Source: Mycobacterium sp. SMC-8
Lineage (GTDB): Bacteria > Actinomycetota > Actinomycetes > Mycobacteriales > Mycobacteriaceae
DNA: 64,000 nt
Assembly (NCBI RefSeq): GCF_025263565.1
Contig: NZ_CP079865.1
Coordinates: forward strand, 3,782,001-3,846,000
Reading direction: 5' to 3'
Below the pieces are notes generated by a model. That model did no database searches. It was not told the DNA's origin and saw only the letters and a program-made list of their open reading frames with translations. A program made the translations under genes and the position numbers. Within the stretch, counting starts at the first letter, position 1. Every line of letters begins with the position of its first letter. This document shows, one piece after another, positions 45,213 to 53,542 of the stretch.

Positions 45213-46034
45213 TCAGGCCGGCGCGGCGGCCGGGATGTCGACGGTCACGGCGTCCAGACGGGACAGCTTGGTGCCGCGCAGGCGCTCAGGGTAGGCGTCC
45301 GGAGCGGTCAGCAGGAATAGGGTGCGGTCCTCGGGGCCACCCAGGGTGCACGCAATGGCGGCGCGGCCGTCGGCATCGATCCGGTCGGTGACCGTGCCGC
45401 CGTCCTCGATGCGGTCAAACCGGTGCGCCAGCGTCATCGCCACCCACACCCCGCCCGCGGCGTCAACGCAGATGCCGTCCGGGGGGCCGTCCAGGCTATC
45501 GGCGAAAACCCTTGGAGCGAATAGAGATCCGCCGTCGTCGATGCTGAACGCCGTCAGGCGCCGCCCGGTCGATTCGGCGACGATCAGGGTCTGTCCGTCG
45601 GCGGTGATGGCCATCCCGTTGGGGAAGTCCAGCCCGTCGGCCACCACGTCGGCGCGCTGTTCGGCGGGATCGACGCGCACGATCACGCCGCCCTCGCGGG
45701 CCTGGGAACCGACGTAGGCGCAACCGTGCCGGTCGATCACCAGGTCCCCGAGCGCGGCGGGGACCATCGCGGACAGGTCGGCGACGGTGGTCACGGACTC
45801 GCCGTCGTAGCCGAGCACGTGCCGGTGTTCGGTCGAGACGATCAACAGCGATCCATCCGGCCGAAAGCCGAGCCCGGACGGGGCGTGGCCGGGCAGACTG
45901 AGCGTGCTCATCTCACCGGCCAGCGTCACGGTGTGCACCGCTTCGCCGAGCATGTCGGAGAACCACAGCAGGCCTTCGAACCAGCGCGGCCCCTCGCCGA
46001 AGCAGAAGCCGTTGGCCAGCGGAGTGAACGTCAT
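45213..46034 (-). CDS. SMP-30/gluconolactonase/LRE-like hydrolase
   Basis: A 273-residue six-bladed beta-propeller. It opens PLANGFCFGEGPRWFEGLLWFSDMLG, giving the first metal-ligand glutamate (GEGPRW); FPNGMAITADGQTLIVAES and DGPPDGICVDAAGGVWVA provide the other N and D ligands. Family members open lactones, so it could open the lactone formed by the monooxygenase at 50.5 kb. The start at 46034 lies 7 bases from box c. Confidence 0.87.
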   Translation of the reverse strand: MTFTPLANGFCFGEGPRWFEGLLWFSDMLGEAVHTVTLAGEMSTLSLPGHAPSGLGFRPDGSLLIVSTEHRHVLGYDGESVTTVADLSAMVPAALGDLVIDRHGCAYVGSQAREGGVIVRVDPAEQRADVVADGLDFPNGMAITADGQTLIVAESTGRRLTAFSIDDGGSLFAPRVFADSLDGPPDGICVDAAGGVWVAMTLAHRFDRIEDGGTVTDRIDADGRAAIACTLGGPEDRTLFLLTAPDAYPERLRGTKLSRLDAVTVDIPAAAPA

Positions 46035-46041
46035 GTCATGA

Positions 46042-46069
46042 CTTTACAAAACACCGGATAAGTGTCACG
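46042..46069. promoter_or_regulatory. regulon box c: CTTTACA-N14-TGTCACG, divergent promoter
   Basis: Lies in the gap between the SMP-30 gene (-) and the long + strand operon that starts at 46104, so one operator can control both. Arms and spacing are as in boxes a, b and d. Confidence 0.7.
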
Positions 46070-46103
46070 CTCGCTGGGTGCAGCTGTCAACCGGGAGCAT
46101 GTC

Positions 46104-46814
46104 GTGAACATGAAGAAATACCACAGCCACACGTTGCTCTACCTGCACGAGACGATCGACCTCGGGTCGGCGGGCAGCCAGCGGTTCGTCGCCGAGTTCG
46201 ACGGCCTGTACCACCCGATGATGACCGAGCTCGGCGCCCGGCTGTTCGCCCTCTGGGAGACAACGCCGTACAACGGACACTGGCCGCAGGTCACCGTCGT
46301 CTGGGAAATCGACGCGTTCGCCGACTACGCGCGCATCGGCCGAGCCCAGGCCCGCAGCGGCAGCCACGAGGCCGCAGCAGGCAAGTGGGCGGCATTCCTG
46401 CGCGAGACCGGGGCGCGCGGCGAGGGCCGAATCATGTACGCCGGGCGCAGCAACAAGACCCTGGCACAGCTGCAACAGTCGGACTTCAAGGCCGGACTGG
46501 TGATTCAGGAGATCATGCAGACCAAGCCCGGCCGCCAGGACGACTACATCCGCGAGCTCGAACGTCTCTACGTGCCGTGGTCGGAATCGACCGGCAAGCG
46601 CTGGCTGGGCTCGTTCATCACCACCTTCCGGTTCAACGAGGTGATCCACTACTGGGCGCTGGAAGGGGACTGGGACTGCTTCGAGAACCACTACCCGTCG
46701 TGGAAGGACAGTCCGCCGGCCGAGATCGTGACCTGGATGAGCGTTGCTCCCGCGTTGCGTGACGGCTGGGAGGATTCCATCCTGGCCGCGCTGCCCCCGT
46801 CCCCGCTGCAGTGA
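46104..46814 (+). CDS. NIPSNAP family protein
   Basis: A 236-residue protein with two ferredoxin-like alpha/beta repeats (HSHTLLYLHETIDLGSAGSQRFVAEFDGLYHPMMTELGARLFALWETTPYNGHWPQVTVVWEIDAFADYARIG and ...LVIQEIMQTKPGRQDDYIRELERLYVPWSE). NIPSNAP-type proteins are frequent in oxygenase operons but have no agreed function. GTG 46104 is preceded by CGGGAG; GTG 46062 and ATG 46110 are alternatives. It is the first gene of a seven-gene operon with overlapping or nearly touching ends. Confidence 0.8.
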   Translation: MNMKKYHSHTLLYLHETIDLGSAGSQRFVAEFDGLYHPMMTELGARLFALWETTPYNGHWPQVTVVWEIDAFADYARIGRAQARSGSHEAAAGKWAAFLRETGARGEGRIMYAGRSNKTLAQLQQSDFKAGLVIQEIMQTKPGRQDDYIRELERLYVPWSESTGKRWLGSFITTFRFNEVIHYWALEGDWDCFENHYPSWKDSPPAEIVTWMSVAPALRDGWEDSILAALPPSPLQ

Positions 46815-48043
46815 GGGCGAATGTGACCGTGGCACAAGACTTCACGTACGACCCGTTCGATCCGGCGGTGATGGCCGACCCGCTGAAGTACTACCGCATT
46901 CTGCGCGACGAGCACCCGGTCTACTACCTGGACAAGTGGGACACCTACGCGCTGTCACGGTTCGACGACATCTGGCGGGTGCTGGAGATCAACGACGGGA
47001 CGTTCGTCGCGTCGGAGGGGACGCTGCCGGCCGCGGCGGTGCTCGCCGAACACAACGACGGACCGGTCGCGGATCCGCCCCTGCACCCGATGCCGTTCCA
47101 CGCCAACTTCGATGCGCCGATCTACGACGAGGTCCGCCGCTGCACCGCGGCGCCGTTCCGGCCCAAGAACGTCGCCAGGCTCGGCGAGCGCATCCGGGTG
47201 CTGGCCAACGAGCGGCTCGACGAACTGCTACCACTGGGCCGGTTCGACCTGACGCAGGACTACGGCGGGATCGTCGCGGCCTCAGTGGTGTGCGAACTCG
47301 TCGGCCTGCCAACCGATCTCGCCGGCGACGTGCTGGCCACTGTCAACGCGGGCAGCCTTGCGCAACCGGGCAGCGGCGTCGAAGTGGCCAACGCGCGGCC
47401 CGGCTACCTGGAGTACCTCACCCCGGTGGTGCAGCGCAGGCGCGCACAGCAGGGCGACGCGCTGTCCATCGTCGACAACCTGCTGGCCTACCGGCTGCCC
47501 GACGGGTCGGCGCTGTCCGACACCGAAGCGGCGGTGCAGATGCTGGGTGTCTTCATCGGCGGCACCGAGACCGTGCCCAAGATCGTCGCGCACGGACTGT
47601 GGGAGCTGTCGGCGCAGCCGGGCCAACTCGCCGAGGTGCGTTCGGATCTGGACGCCAACGTGCCCGTCGCGCGCGAGGAGATGATCCGCTACTGCGCGCC
47701 CGCCCAGTGGTTCGCGCGCACGCTGCGCCGGCCGTTCACCCTGCACGGCACCATTATCCGCCCGGGCCAGCGCATCATCTCACTGCTCGCCTCAGCCAAC
47801 CGGGACGAGCGCGAATACCCGCAGCCCGACGAGTTCCTCTGGAACCGGCCGATGGCCAGGCTGCTCGCGTTCGGCCGCGGGCAGCACTTCTGCCTCGGAG
47901 CGCATCTGGCGCGACTGGAGATCGCCATCATGGTGACCGAATGGCTCAAACGGGTGCCCGACTTCCGCGTCGACACCGAAGCCGCGTCGCGGCCCCCGTC
48001 GAGCTTCCAGTGGGGCTGGAACAACCTCCCCGTGGAGATTTGA
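46811..48043 (+). CDS. cytochrome P450
   Basis: A 410-residue soluble bacterial P450. The haem cysteine is C361 in FGRGQHFCLGAHLAR. The I-helix oxygen-activation motif is GVFIGGTETVPK (G-G-T-E-T) and the ExxR helix follows about 50 residues later (VAREEMIRYCAPAQWFART). The GTG start overlaps the NIPSNAP stop by 4 bases. Electrons probably come from the ferredoxin at 44.1 kb. It should hydroxylate the pathway substrate. Confidence 0.93.
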   Translation: MRANVTVAQDFTYDPFDPAVMADPLKYYRILRDEHPVYYLDKWDTYALSRFDDIWRVLEINDGTFVASEGTLPAAAVLAEHNDGPVADPPLHPMPFHANFDAPIYDEVRRCTAAPFRPKNVARLGERIRVLANERLDELLPLGRFDLTQDYGGIVAASVVCELVGLPTDLAGDVLATVNAGSLAQPGSGVEVANARPGYLEYLTPVVQRRRAQQGDALSIVDNLLAYRLPDGSALSDTEAAVQMLGVFIGGTETVPKIVAHGLWELSAQPGQLAEVRSDLDANVPVAREEMIRYCAPAQWFARTLRRPFTLHGTIIRPGQRIISLLASANRDEREYPQPDEFLWNRPMARLLAFGRGQHFCLGAHLARLEIAIMVTEWLKRVPDFRVDTEAASRPPSSFQWGWNNLPVEI

Positions 48044-48044
48044 C

Positions 48045-49013
48045 GTGTGGGCCTACCGTCTCGTCGCGCCGTTCACCTTCGAGAAAACCGAGGTGCCGCA
48101 ACGCTCTCCGGAGTCGCTCGCCGAGGGCCAGGTGCTGCTGCGCTTCCTCGCCGCGGGGATCTGCGGGTCCGATCTGCCCGGGTTCCGGGGCGCCCAAGGC
48201 AAACTTCCGGGCGACACCGGTGCGTGCGCTGCCGAGATGAACGGCTTCCCGATCCACGAGATCGCCGGTGAGGTGATCGCGAGCCGGCATCCCGAACACC
48301 GGACCGGAGACCGGGTGGTCGGGTGGGCGTCCGGCTTCGACGGCCTGATGGAGCAGGTGGTCGCCGACGGCGACGGGTTGGCGGCCTATTCGGGGTCGCT
48401 GAGCCCCGCTCATGCTGTGGCGTTGCAGCCGTTGGCGTGTGTGCTGTACGCGGTCGAGCAACTACCGGACCTGAGGGGCCGCCACGTCGCCGTGCTCGGG
48501 CAGGGTTCGATCGGTCTGCTGTTCTCGTATGTGTCCAAGGCCGCCGGGGCCGCGCACGTCACCGGCGTGGACCCCGTCGACCGTACCGCCGCCGGCCCGG
48601 ACTTCGGGGTCGACACGGTGGTGCGGGCCACCAGCGACCGCTGGGTCAGCCGATTGGGTCCGCATACCAAGCCCGACATCGTGATCGAGGCGGTGGGACA
48701 CCAGGTCGCCACGCTGTCGCATGCGGTCGAGGCCGCGGCGTTCGGCGGCTCCGTGTTCTATTTCGGTGTGCCCGACGACGACTGGTACCCGATCAGCATG
48801 CGCACCATGCTGCGTAACAACCTGACACTGAAGTCAGGGGTGACCCTGGAGCGCAGGCGGGTGCTCGCCGAAGCCGACGCGTTCGCCCGCGACCACCCGG
48901 GGCTGCTGGACCGCTACCTGACCCACACCTTCGGGGTCGACGAGGCGACGGCGGCGTTCGAGATCGCCTCGCGCCCCATGCCTGGCCGCATCAAGATCGC
49001 GATCGTGGCCTGA
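48045..49013 (+). CDS. zinc-type medium-chain alcohol dehydrogenase family protein
   Basis: A 322-residue MDR protein. GICGSDLPGFRG has the Cys of the catalytic zinc site, FPIHEIAGEVIASRHPEHRTGDRVVGW replaces the usual GHE by an IHE motif, and the nucleotide fold is HVAVLGQGSIGLLFSYVSKAAGAAHVTGVDP. The structural-zinc cysteine cluster is absent. It likely oxidises an alcohol or reduces a ketone of the pathway. GTG start one base after the P450 stop. Confidence 0.86.
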   Translation: MWAYRLVAPFTFEKTEVPQRSPESLAEGQVLLRFLAAGICGSDLPGFRGAQGKLPGDTGACAAEMNGFPIHEIAGEVIASRHPEHRTGDRVVGWASGFDGLMEQVVADGDGLAAYSGSLSPAHAVALQPLACVLYAVEQLPDLRGRHVAVLGQGSIGLLFSYVSKAAGAAHVTGVDPVDRTAAGPDFGVDTVVRATSDRWVSRLGPHTKPDIVIEAVGHQVATLSHAVEAAAFGGSVFYFGVPDDDWYPISMRTMLRNNLTLKSGVTLERRRVLAEADAFARDHPGLLDRYLTHTFGVDEATAAFEIASRPMPGRIKIAIVA

Positions 49014-49014
49014 C

Positions 49015-49794
49015 ATGGCGAGCCGATTGCAGGAGGCCCTGTCGGGCAAGGCGCAGATCTGGGGCGGCTGGGTGGTTGGTCCGACGGTGCTCGGGCCGGA
49101 GGAGTTCGCCGCCGCAGGTTACGACTACGTCGGATTCGATGTCCAGCACGGGTATCTGCGCGACGCCGACGTCGCGCTGATGCTGCGCCGGCTGGAGCAC
49201 GTTCCGATCGCCACGGTCGTGCGGTTGCCGGGCCCCGACGCGGCGCCGATCGGCAGGGTGCTCGACGCCGGCGCCGACGGTGTGGTGGTAGCGATGGTCG
49301 AGTCGGGCGAACAGGCCGCCGCGGCGGTGGCCGCGACCCGGTACGCCCCCGCCGGCGTACGCAGCTTCGGGCCGCTGCGCGCGAGCCTGGGCAGCGATCC
49401 GAGGGCGTTGCAGGAACGTGTGTCGGTGTTCGCGATGGTCGAGACCGCCCGTGGTCTCGCCGCGATCGACGACATCTGTGGTGTCGACGGGCTGGCTGGA
49501 ATCTACGTCGGCCCTGCCGATCTCGCGATCTCGATGGGGCACGGCCCGGTCGACGCGTGGACGCACCCCGATGTGCTGGACGCGATGTGTCGCCTCCAGC
49601 ACGTCGCCACCGGTGCCGGCCTGGTGGCCGGCGTTCACGCCAACACCGGCCTGGTCGGTAATGAGATGGCGCAGAGAGGATTCCGGATGATCACCTTGGC
49701 CTCGGAGTCGCAAGCGCTGCGCCGCGGCGCCGCCGCGCACCTGGCCGAGGCGCGCGGGCAGACCGACGCGCCGGCGTCGACGAGGTACTCCTGA
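49015..49794 (+). CDS. HpcH/HpaI aldolase/citrate lyase family protein
   Basis: A 259-residue metal-dependent class II pyruvate aldolase-type TIM barrel. WGGWVVGPTVLGPEEFAAAGYDYVGFDVQHGYLRDADV, MVESGEQAAAAVAATRYAPAGVRSFGPLRA and AMVETARGLAAIDDICGVDGLAGIYVGPADLAISMG are the family blocks. It likely cleaves a hydroxy acid to pyruvate or a related keto acid and an aldehyde, which the aldehyde dehydrogenase could oxidise. Confidence 0.88.
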   Translation: MASRLQEALSGKAQIWGGWVVGPTVLGPEEFAAAGYDYVGFDVQHGYLRDADVALMLRRLEHVPIATVVRLPGPDAAPIGRVLDAGADGVVVAMVESGEQAAAAVAATRYAPAGVRSFGPLRASLGSDPRALQERVSVFAMVETARGLAAIDDICGVDGLAGIYVGPADLAISMGHGPVDAWTHPDVLDAMCRLQHVATGAGLVAGVHANTGLVGNEMAQRGFRMITLASESQALRRGAAAHLAEARGQTDAPASTRYS

Positions 49795-50522
49795 TGGCGC
49801 CGAACCGGGTCGCACTGGTCACCGGTGCCGCCCGCGGGCAGGGTGCGGCGATCACAGCCCGGCTGGTGCGCGACGGGTTCTGCGTCGCCGCATGCGATCT
49901 GCGTGCCGACGAGTTACGGCAGACCGTGGCGGAATTCGGCGACAGGGCAGTTGCCGTCGACCTGGACGTCACCTCCGAGGAACAGTGGTGCGGCGCGGTC
50001 GCGTCGGTAGTGGAGAGGTTCGGTGCGCTGACCGCATTGGTGAACAATGCCGGTGTGCTGCACCGCGCTCCGTTGTCGGACGAGACTGCGGCAGGCTTCG
50101 AAGGTAGCTGGCGGGTCAACTGTCTGGGGCCGTTCCTCGGCATCCAGGCGGCACTGCCGAATCTGCGCGGCGTCCCCAACGCGTCGATCGTGAACACCTG
50201 CAGCACCGGGGCGATCCGCCCGTTCCCGAACCACAGCGCCTACGGCTCGTCCAAATGGGCTCTGCGCGGCCTGACCCAGGTCGCCGCCGTCGAGTTGGCG
50301 CCTGCGGGGATCCGGGTGAACGCGGTGTTCCCCGGCCCCGTCGAGACACCGATGCTGGATCCGGCCACCCAGTCGCGGCTGGCGGGCGCGGCATTGATGG
50401 GCCGCATCGGCAGACCCACCGAGATCGCCGACGCGGTCGCGTTTCTGGTCTCCGAGCATGCCTCCTTCATCACCGGTTCGGAGCTCATCGTCGACGGTGG
50501 GCAGTCGCTGCAGATTGGATGA
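49794..50522 (+). CDS. short-chain dehydrogenase/reductase
   Basis: A 242-residue classical SDR: TGAARGQGAAIT cofactor motif, NNAGVL, catalytic Ser in STGAIRPFPNHSAYGSSKWALRG with Y-x-x-x-K (YGSSK), and VNAVFPGPVETPML. It starts on the last base of the aldolase stop and overlaps the monooxygenase start. It could oxidise the alcohol made by the P450 to a ketone for the monooxygenase. Confidence 0.92.
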   Translation: MAPNRVALVTGAARGQGAAITARLVRDGFCVAACDLRADELRQTVAEFGDRAVAVDLDVTSEEQWCGAVASVVERFGALTALVNNAGVLHRAPLSDETAAGFEGSWRVNCLGPFLGIQAALPNLRGVPNASIVNTCSTGAIRPFPNHSAYGSSKWALRGLTQVAAVELAPAGIRVNAVFPGPVETPMLDPATQSRLAGAALMGRIGRPTEIADAVAFLVSEHASFITGSELIVDGGQSLQIG

Positions 50523-52039
50523 CGATCTCTATGGCCAAGACGCTCTCCGTGGCGATCATCGGCGCCGGTCCGGGAGGCCTTGCACTCGGGATCTTCCTGC
50601 GCAAGGCGGGCTTCACCGACTTCACCATCTTCGACCGCGAAGACGGCGTCGGCGGTACGTGGCGCGTCAACACCTATCCCGGCCTGGCCTGCGACGTGAA
50701 ATCGCACCTGTACTCCTACTCTTTCGAACTGAACCCGCACTGGTCGCGACTGTGGTCGGGCCAGCAGGAGATCCTGGACTACTTCGAACGCTGCGCTCAG
50801 CGCTACCGCCTGCACGAGAACCTGCGCTGCAACACCGAGATCGCGTCGGCGGAATGGGTTCCCGAATCCCGCACTTGGCTGCTGACCACCGCCGCGGGCG
50901 ACGAACACACTTTCGACGTCGTCGTCTCCGCCATCGGGATGTTCACCCAGCCGGTGATGCCCGACCTCGTCGAGGAGGAACCGTTCACCGGGACGATGAT
51001 GCACACCGCGCGCTGGGATCATTCCGTCGACTTGCGCGGCGTCCGCGTCGCCGTGCTGGGCACGGGATCGACTGCGGCCCAACTGGTCCCGGAGGTCGCC
51101 AAGCAGGCGGCCAAAGTGTACTCGGTGCAGCGCTCACCCACCTGGGTGCTGCCCAAACCGGACCGCGAGTACACCGCGCGGGAGAAGTGGGTGTTCGCCC
51201 ACGTCCCGCTGGCCAAGAAGATCTACCGGACCCGGCTGTGGCTGCGCAGCGAATCGAACATCTCGGTCATCGAGAACGGCAGTGACAAGACCGAGGAATT
51301 CACCAGCGTTGCGCTGCGATCGCTGGAAGCGACCGTGCCCGACGAGGAACTCCGCGCCAAGCTGACCCCGGACCATCCGCTGGGCTGCAAGCGTCTGGTG
51401 TTCGCCACCGACTACATGCAGACGCTGACCCAGCCGCATGTCGAGGTGGTGTCCAGCCCCGCACGCCGACTCCGGTCGCGATCACTGGTCACCGAGGACG
51501 GCACCGAACTCGACGTCGACGTCGTGTTGTGCGCCACCGGATACGCGGCAGCAGATTACCTCGGGCAGATCGAGGTGCGGGGCGCCGACGGGGCGCTGCT
51601 GCGTGACACCTGGCGCGACGGGGCGTTCGCCTACCTCGGGATGACCGTGCCCGGTTTTCCCAACTTCTTCATGCTCTACGGCCCCAACACCAACGTCGGC
51701 TCCAACAGCGTCATCTTCATTCTGGAGGCGCAGGCGCACTACGTCGTGCGGGCGCTGAAGCACATGCGGCGCAGGAACAGGGCCTACATCGAGGTGCGGT
51801 CCGACGTGATGACGCGCTACCTGGAGTCGATCGACGCCTGGATGCAGGGCACCGTGTGGCTGACCCGGTGCAGCAGTTACTTCCGCGCCGCCAACGGCCG
51901 CGTGGTGACCCAGTGGCCGCGCAGCGCTCGGGCCTTCTGGCAGATGACGCGCCGGTTCAGGCCGCGCGACTACGTCTTCGCCGCACCGCAGAGCCGGTCG
52001 GCCATCCGTGTCGGCGCCCAGACCGCGGGACAGCGGTAG
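50519..52039 (+). CDS. flavin-containing monooxygenase, Baeyer-Villiger type
   Basis: A 506-residue FAD/NADPH monooxygenase. The FAD-binding motif is IIGAGPGGLALG, followed by the Baeyer-Villiger fingerprint FTGTMMHTARWD (F-x-G-x3-H-x3-W-D) and the NADPH motif VLGTGSTAAQLVPEVAK. Such enzymes insert oxygen next to a ketone to give an ester or lactone. The ATG at 50519 overlaps the SDR stop (ATGA); a second ATG at 50531 is possible. Confidence 0.9.
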   Translation: MTISMAKTLSVAIIGAGPGGLALGIFLRKAGFTDFTIFDREDGVGGTWRVNTYPGLACDVKSHLYSYSFELNPHWSRLWSGQQEILDYFERCAQRYRLHENLRCNTEIASAEWVPESRTWLLTTAAGDEHTFDVVVSAIGMFTQPVMPDLVEEEPFTGTMMHTARWDHSVDLRGVRVAVLGTGSTAAQLVPEVAKQAAKVYSVQRSPTWVLPKPDREYTAREKWVFAHVPLAKKIYRTRLWLRSESNISVIENGSDKTEEFTSVALRSLEATVPDEELRAKLTPDHPLGCKRLVFATDYMQTLTQPHVEVVSSPARRLRSRSLVTEDGTELDVDVVLCATGYAAADYLGQIEVRGADGALLRDTWRDGAFAYLGMTVPGFPNFFMLYGPNTNVGSNSVIFILEAQAHYVVRALKHMRRRNRAYIEVRSDVMTRYLESIDAWMQGTVWLTRCSSYFRAANGRVVTQWPRSARAFWQMTRRFRPRDYVFAAPQSRSAIRVGAQTAGQR

Positions 52040-52045
52040 GCCGCC

Positions 52046-52981
52046 GTGACCGAGCGTGACATCGTCGAGCGTCTCGACCCGGCGCTGCGCCACCTCGCGC
52101 AGGCTCGCACCGACCTGTCGCCGCCGGTCCTCGGCGCGGTGCGGGACTCGCTGAACCAACGGCGCGCCGAGACGGCCGAGACCCTCGACCCCGTCGGCGT
52201 GGAGATCGAGCAGCGCTTCGTCCCGGTCCCGCACGGGCACCAGGTCGCGGTGCGGATCTACCGCGGCGGACCGCCCGGGTGCGGTGCGGTGATCTATTGC
52301 CACTCAGGGGCGTTCGTGCTCGGCAATCTGGACACCGACCACCGGCAGTGCATCGAGCTGGCCCGCCGGGGACGATGCATCGTGCTGTCGGTCGACTACC
52401 GGCTGGCCCCCGAACACCCGTACCCGGCAGCGCTCGACGATGCCGCCGCCATCCTGGACTGGGCGGCCCACAGTGCCGCAGAGCTCGGTGTCGATGCCGC
52501 GACGATCGCCGTGGCGGGCAGCAGTGCCGGAGCGGCCCTGGCGGCGGGCCTCGCGCAACGGGCCGCGGCCGGCGACGCGCCGCCTGTGGTGTTCCAGATG
52601 CTGCACCAACCGGTGCTCGACGACCGTCCGTCGCCGTCGAAGGCGGAGTTCACCACCACGCCGGGGTTCGACGGCGAAGCCGTGCACTGGATGTGGCGGC
52701 ACTACGGGGCGGACGGGCCGGTTCCAGATGACGCGGTGCCGGCCCGCGCGCAGGACTTCTCCGCAGTGGCGCCCGCCTTGATCACCTGCTCGGAGCTCGA
52801 TCCGCTGCGTGATGAAGCGATCGACTATGCGCTACGACTGCTGTGGTCGGGTGTAGCCACCGATCTGCATGTGTTCAGCGGCACCTGCCACGGTTTCGAT
52901 TCGCTGGTCCCGGAATGGGAGATCAGCGAAGCGCTCTTCAACCTCCAGGGTGCGGCGTTACGCCGTGCCTTCGTTCGCTAA
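52046..52981 (+). CDS. alpha/beta hydrolase (hormone-sensitive lipase family esterase)
   Basis: A 311-residue esterase. The nucleophile elbow is VAGSSAGAALAAGL (G-x-S-x-G), the catalytic Asp is in TCSELDPLRDEAIDYA and the His in GTCHGFDSL. The oxyanion-hole HGGG motif reads HSGAF here. It probably hydrolyses the ester or lactone from the monooxygenase. It is the last gene of the + strand operon; the end overlaps the convergent SRPBCC gene by 24 bases. Confidence 0.88.
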   Translation: MTERDIVERLDPALRHLAQARTDLSPPVLGAVRDSLNQRRAETAETLDPVGVEIEQRFVPVPHGHQVAVRIYRGGPPGCGAVIYCHSGAFVLGNLDTDHRQCIELARRGRCIVLSVDYRLAPEHPYPAALDDAAAILDWAAHSAAELGVDAATIAVAGSSAGAALAAGLAQRAAAGDAPPVVFQMLHQPVLDDRPSPSKAEFTTTPGFDGEAVHWMWRHYGADGPVPDDAVPARAQDFSAVAPALITCSELDPLRDEAIDYALRLLWSGVATDLHVFSGTCHGFDSLVPEWEISEALFNLQGAALRRAFVR

Positions 52982-53440
52982 TTCCCGGGCGATCGCCTGG
53001 TGGTAGGCGTCGATGTTGGCCGGGTTCACGATCCGGAAGAAGCCGTCGGGCATCGGCGCGTCCTTGTACGCCTCCACCGTCATGGTCCTGCTGAACAGGG
53101 TGATTCCCTCGCCGGGCCGGGTGAACTTGTACTGGACGCTGATCCGGCCGGGCATACCGCCGTTGCCGTCCCGGTCGTGGCCGAGGTTGCCCAAGGAGTT
53201 GAACATCCACAACTTCGGCCGCATCGCGATGGCCAGATGCCAGGTGAAGATCCGTTCGCCGTCCGGGCCGGTCTCGGTCCAGGTGTCACCGACCTCCAGC
53301 GGCAACTTGTCCGGCACCTTCCCGACGTGCGCGCTGCCCGGATACGTCTTCGTCCAGTTCACCGGATTGGTCACGAAGTCGTAGATGACTTCGGGGGACT
53401 GGGTGAACGCGGTCTCCGACGTCGTCGTCACGATTCCCAC
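52958..53440 (-). CDS. SRPBCC (START/Bet v1-like) family protein
   Basis: A 160-residue SRPBCC-fold protein (TTTSETAFTQSPEVIYDFVTNPVNWTKTYPGSAHVGKVPDKLPLEVGDTWTETGPDG) with a hydrophobic ligand cavity in the family. GTG 53440 with AGAGGAG before it is the chosen start; GTG 53464 would add eight residues. It is divergent from the acyl-CoA dehydrogenase across box d. Confidence 0.8.
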   Translation of the reverse strand: MGIVTTTSETAFTQSPEVIYDFVTNPVNWTKTYPGSAHVGKVPDKLPLEVGDTWTETGPDGERIFTWHLAIAMRPKLWMFNSLGNLGHDRDGNGGMPGRISVQYKFTRPGEGITLFSRTMTVEAYKDAPMPDGFFRIVNPANIDAYHQAIARELANEGTA

Positions 53441-53467
53441 ACCGACTCCTCTTCGACGTCCCACGTG

Positions 53468-53495
53468 CTTTACAAATCCACGTCATAATGTCACG
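53468..53495. promoter_or_regulatory. regulon box d: CTTTACA-N14-TGTCACG, divergent promoter
   Basis: Lies between the divergent SRPBCC and acyl-CoA dehydrogenase genes. It marks the right-hand end of the regulon in this window. Confidence 0.7.
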
Positions 53496-53542
53496 CTGCG
53501 GAGTGGCTTGCCACAGCGGTGCCAAGAGCGGGAGGTGTCACG

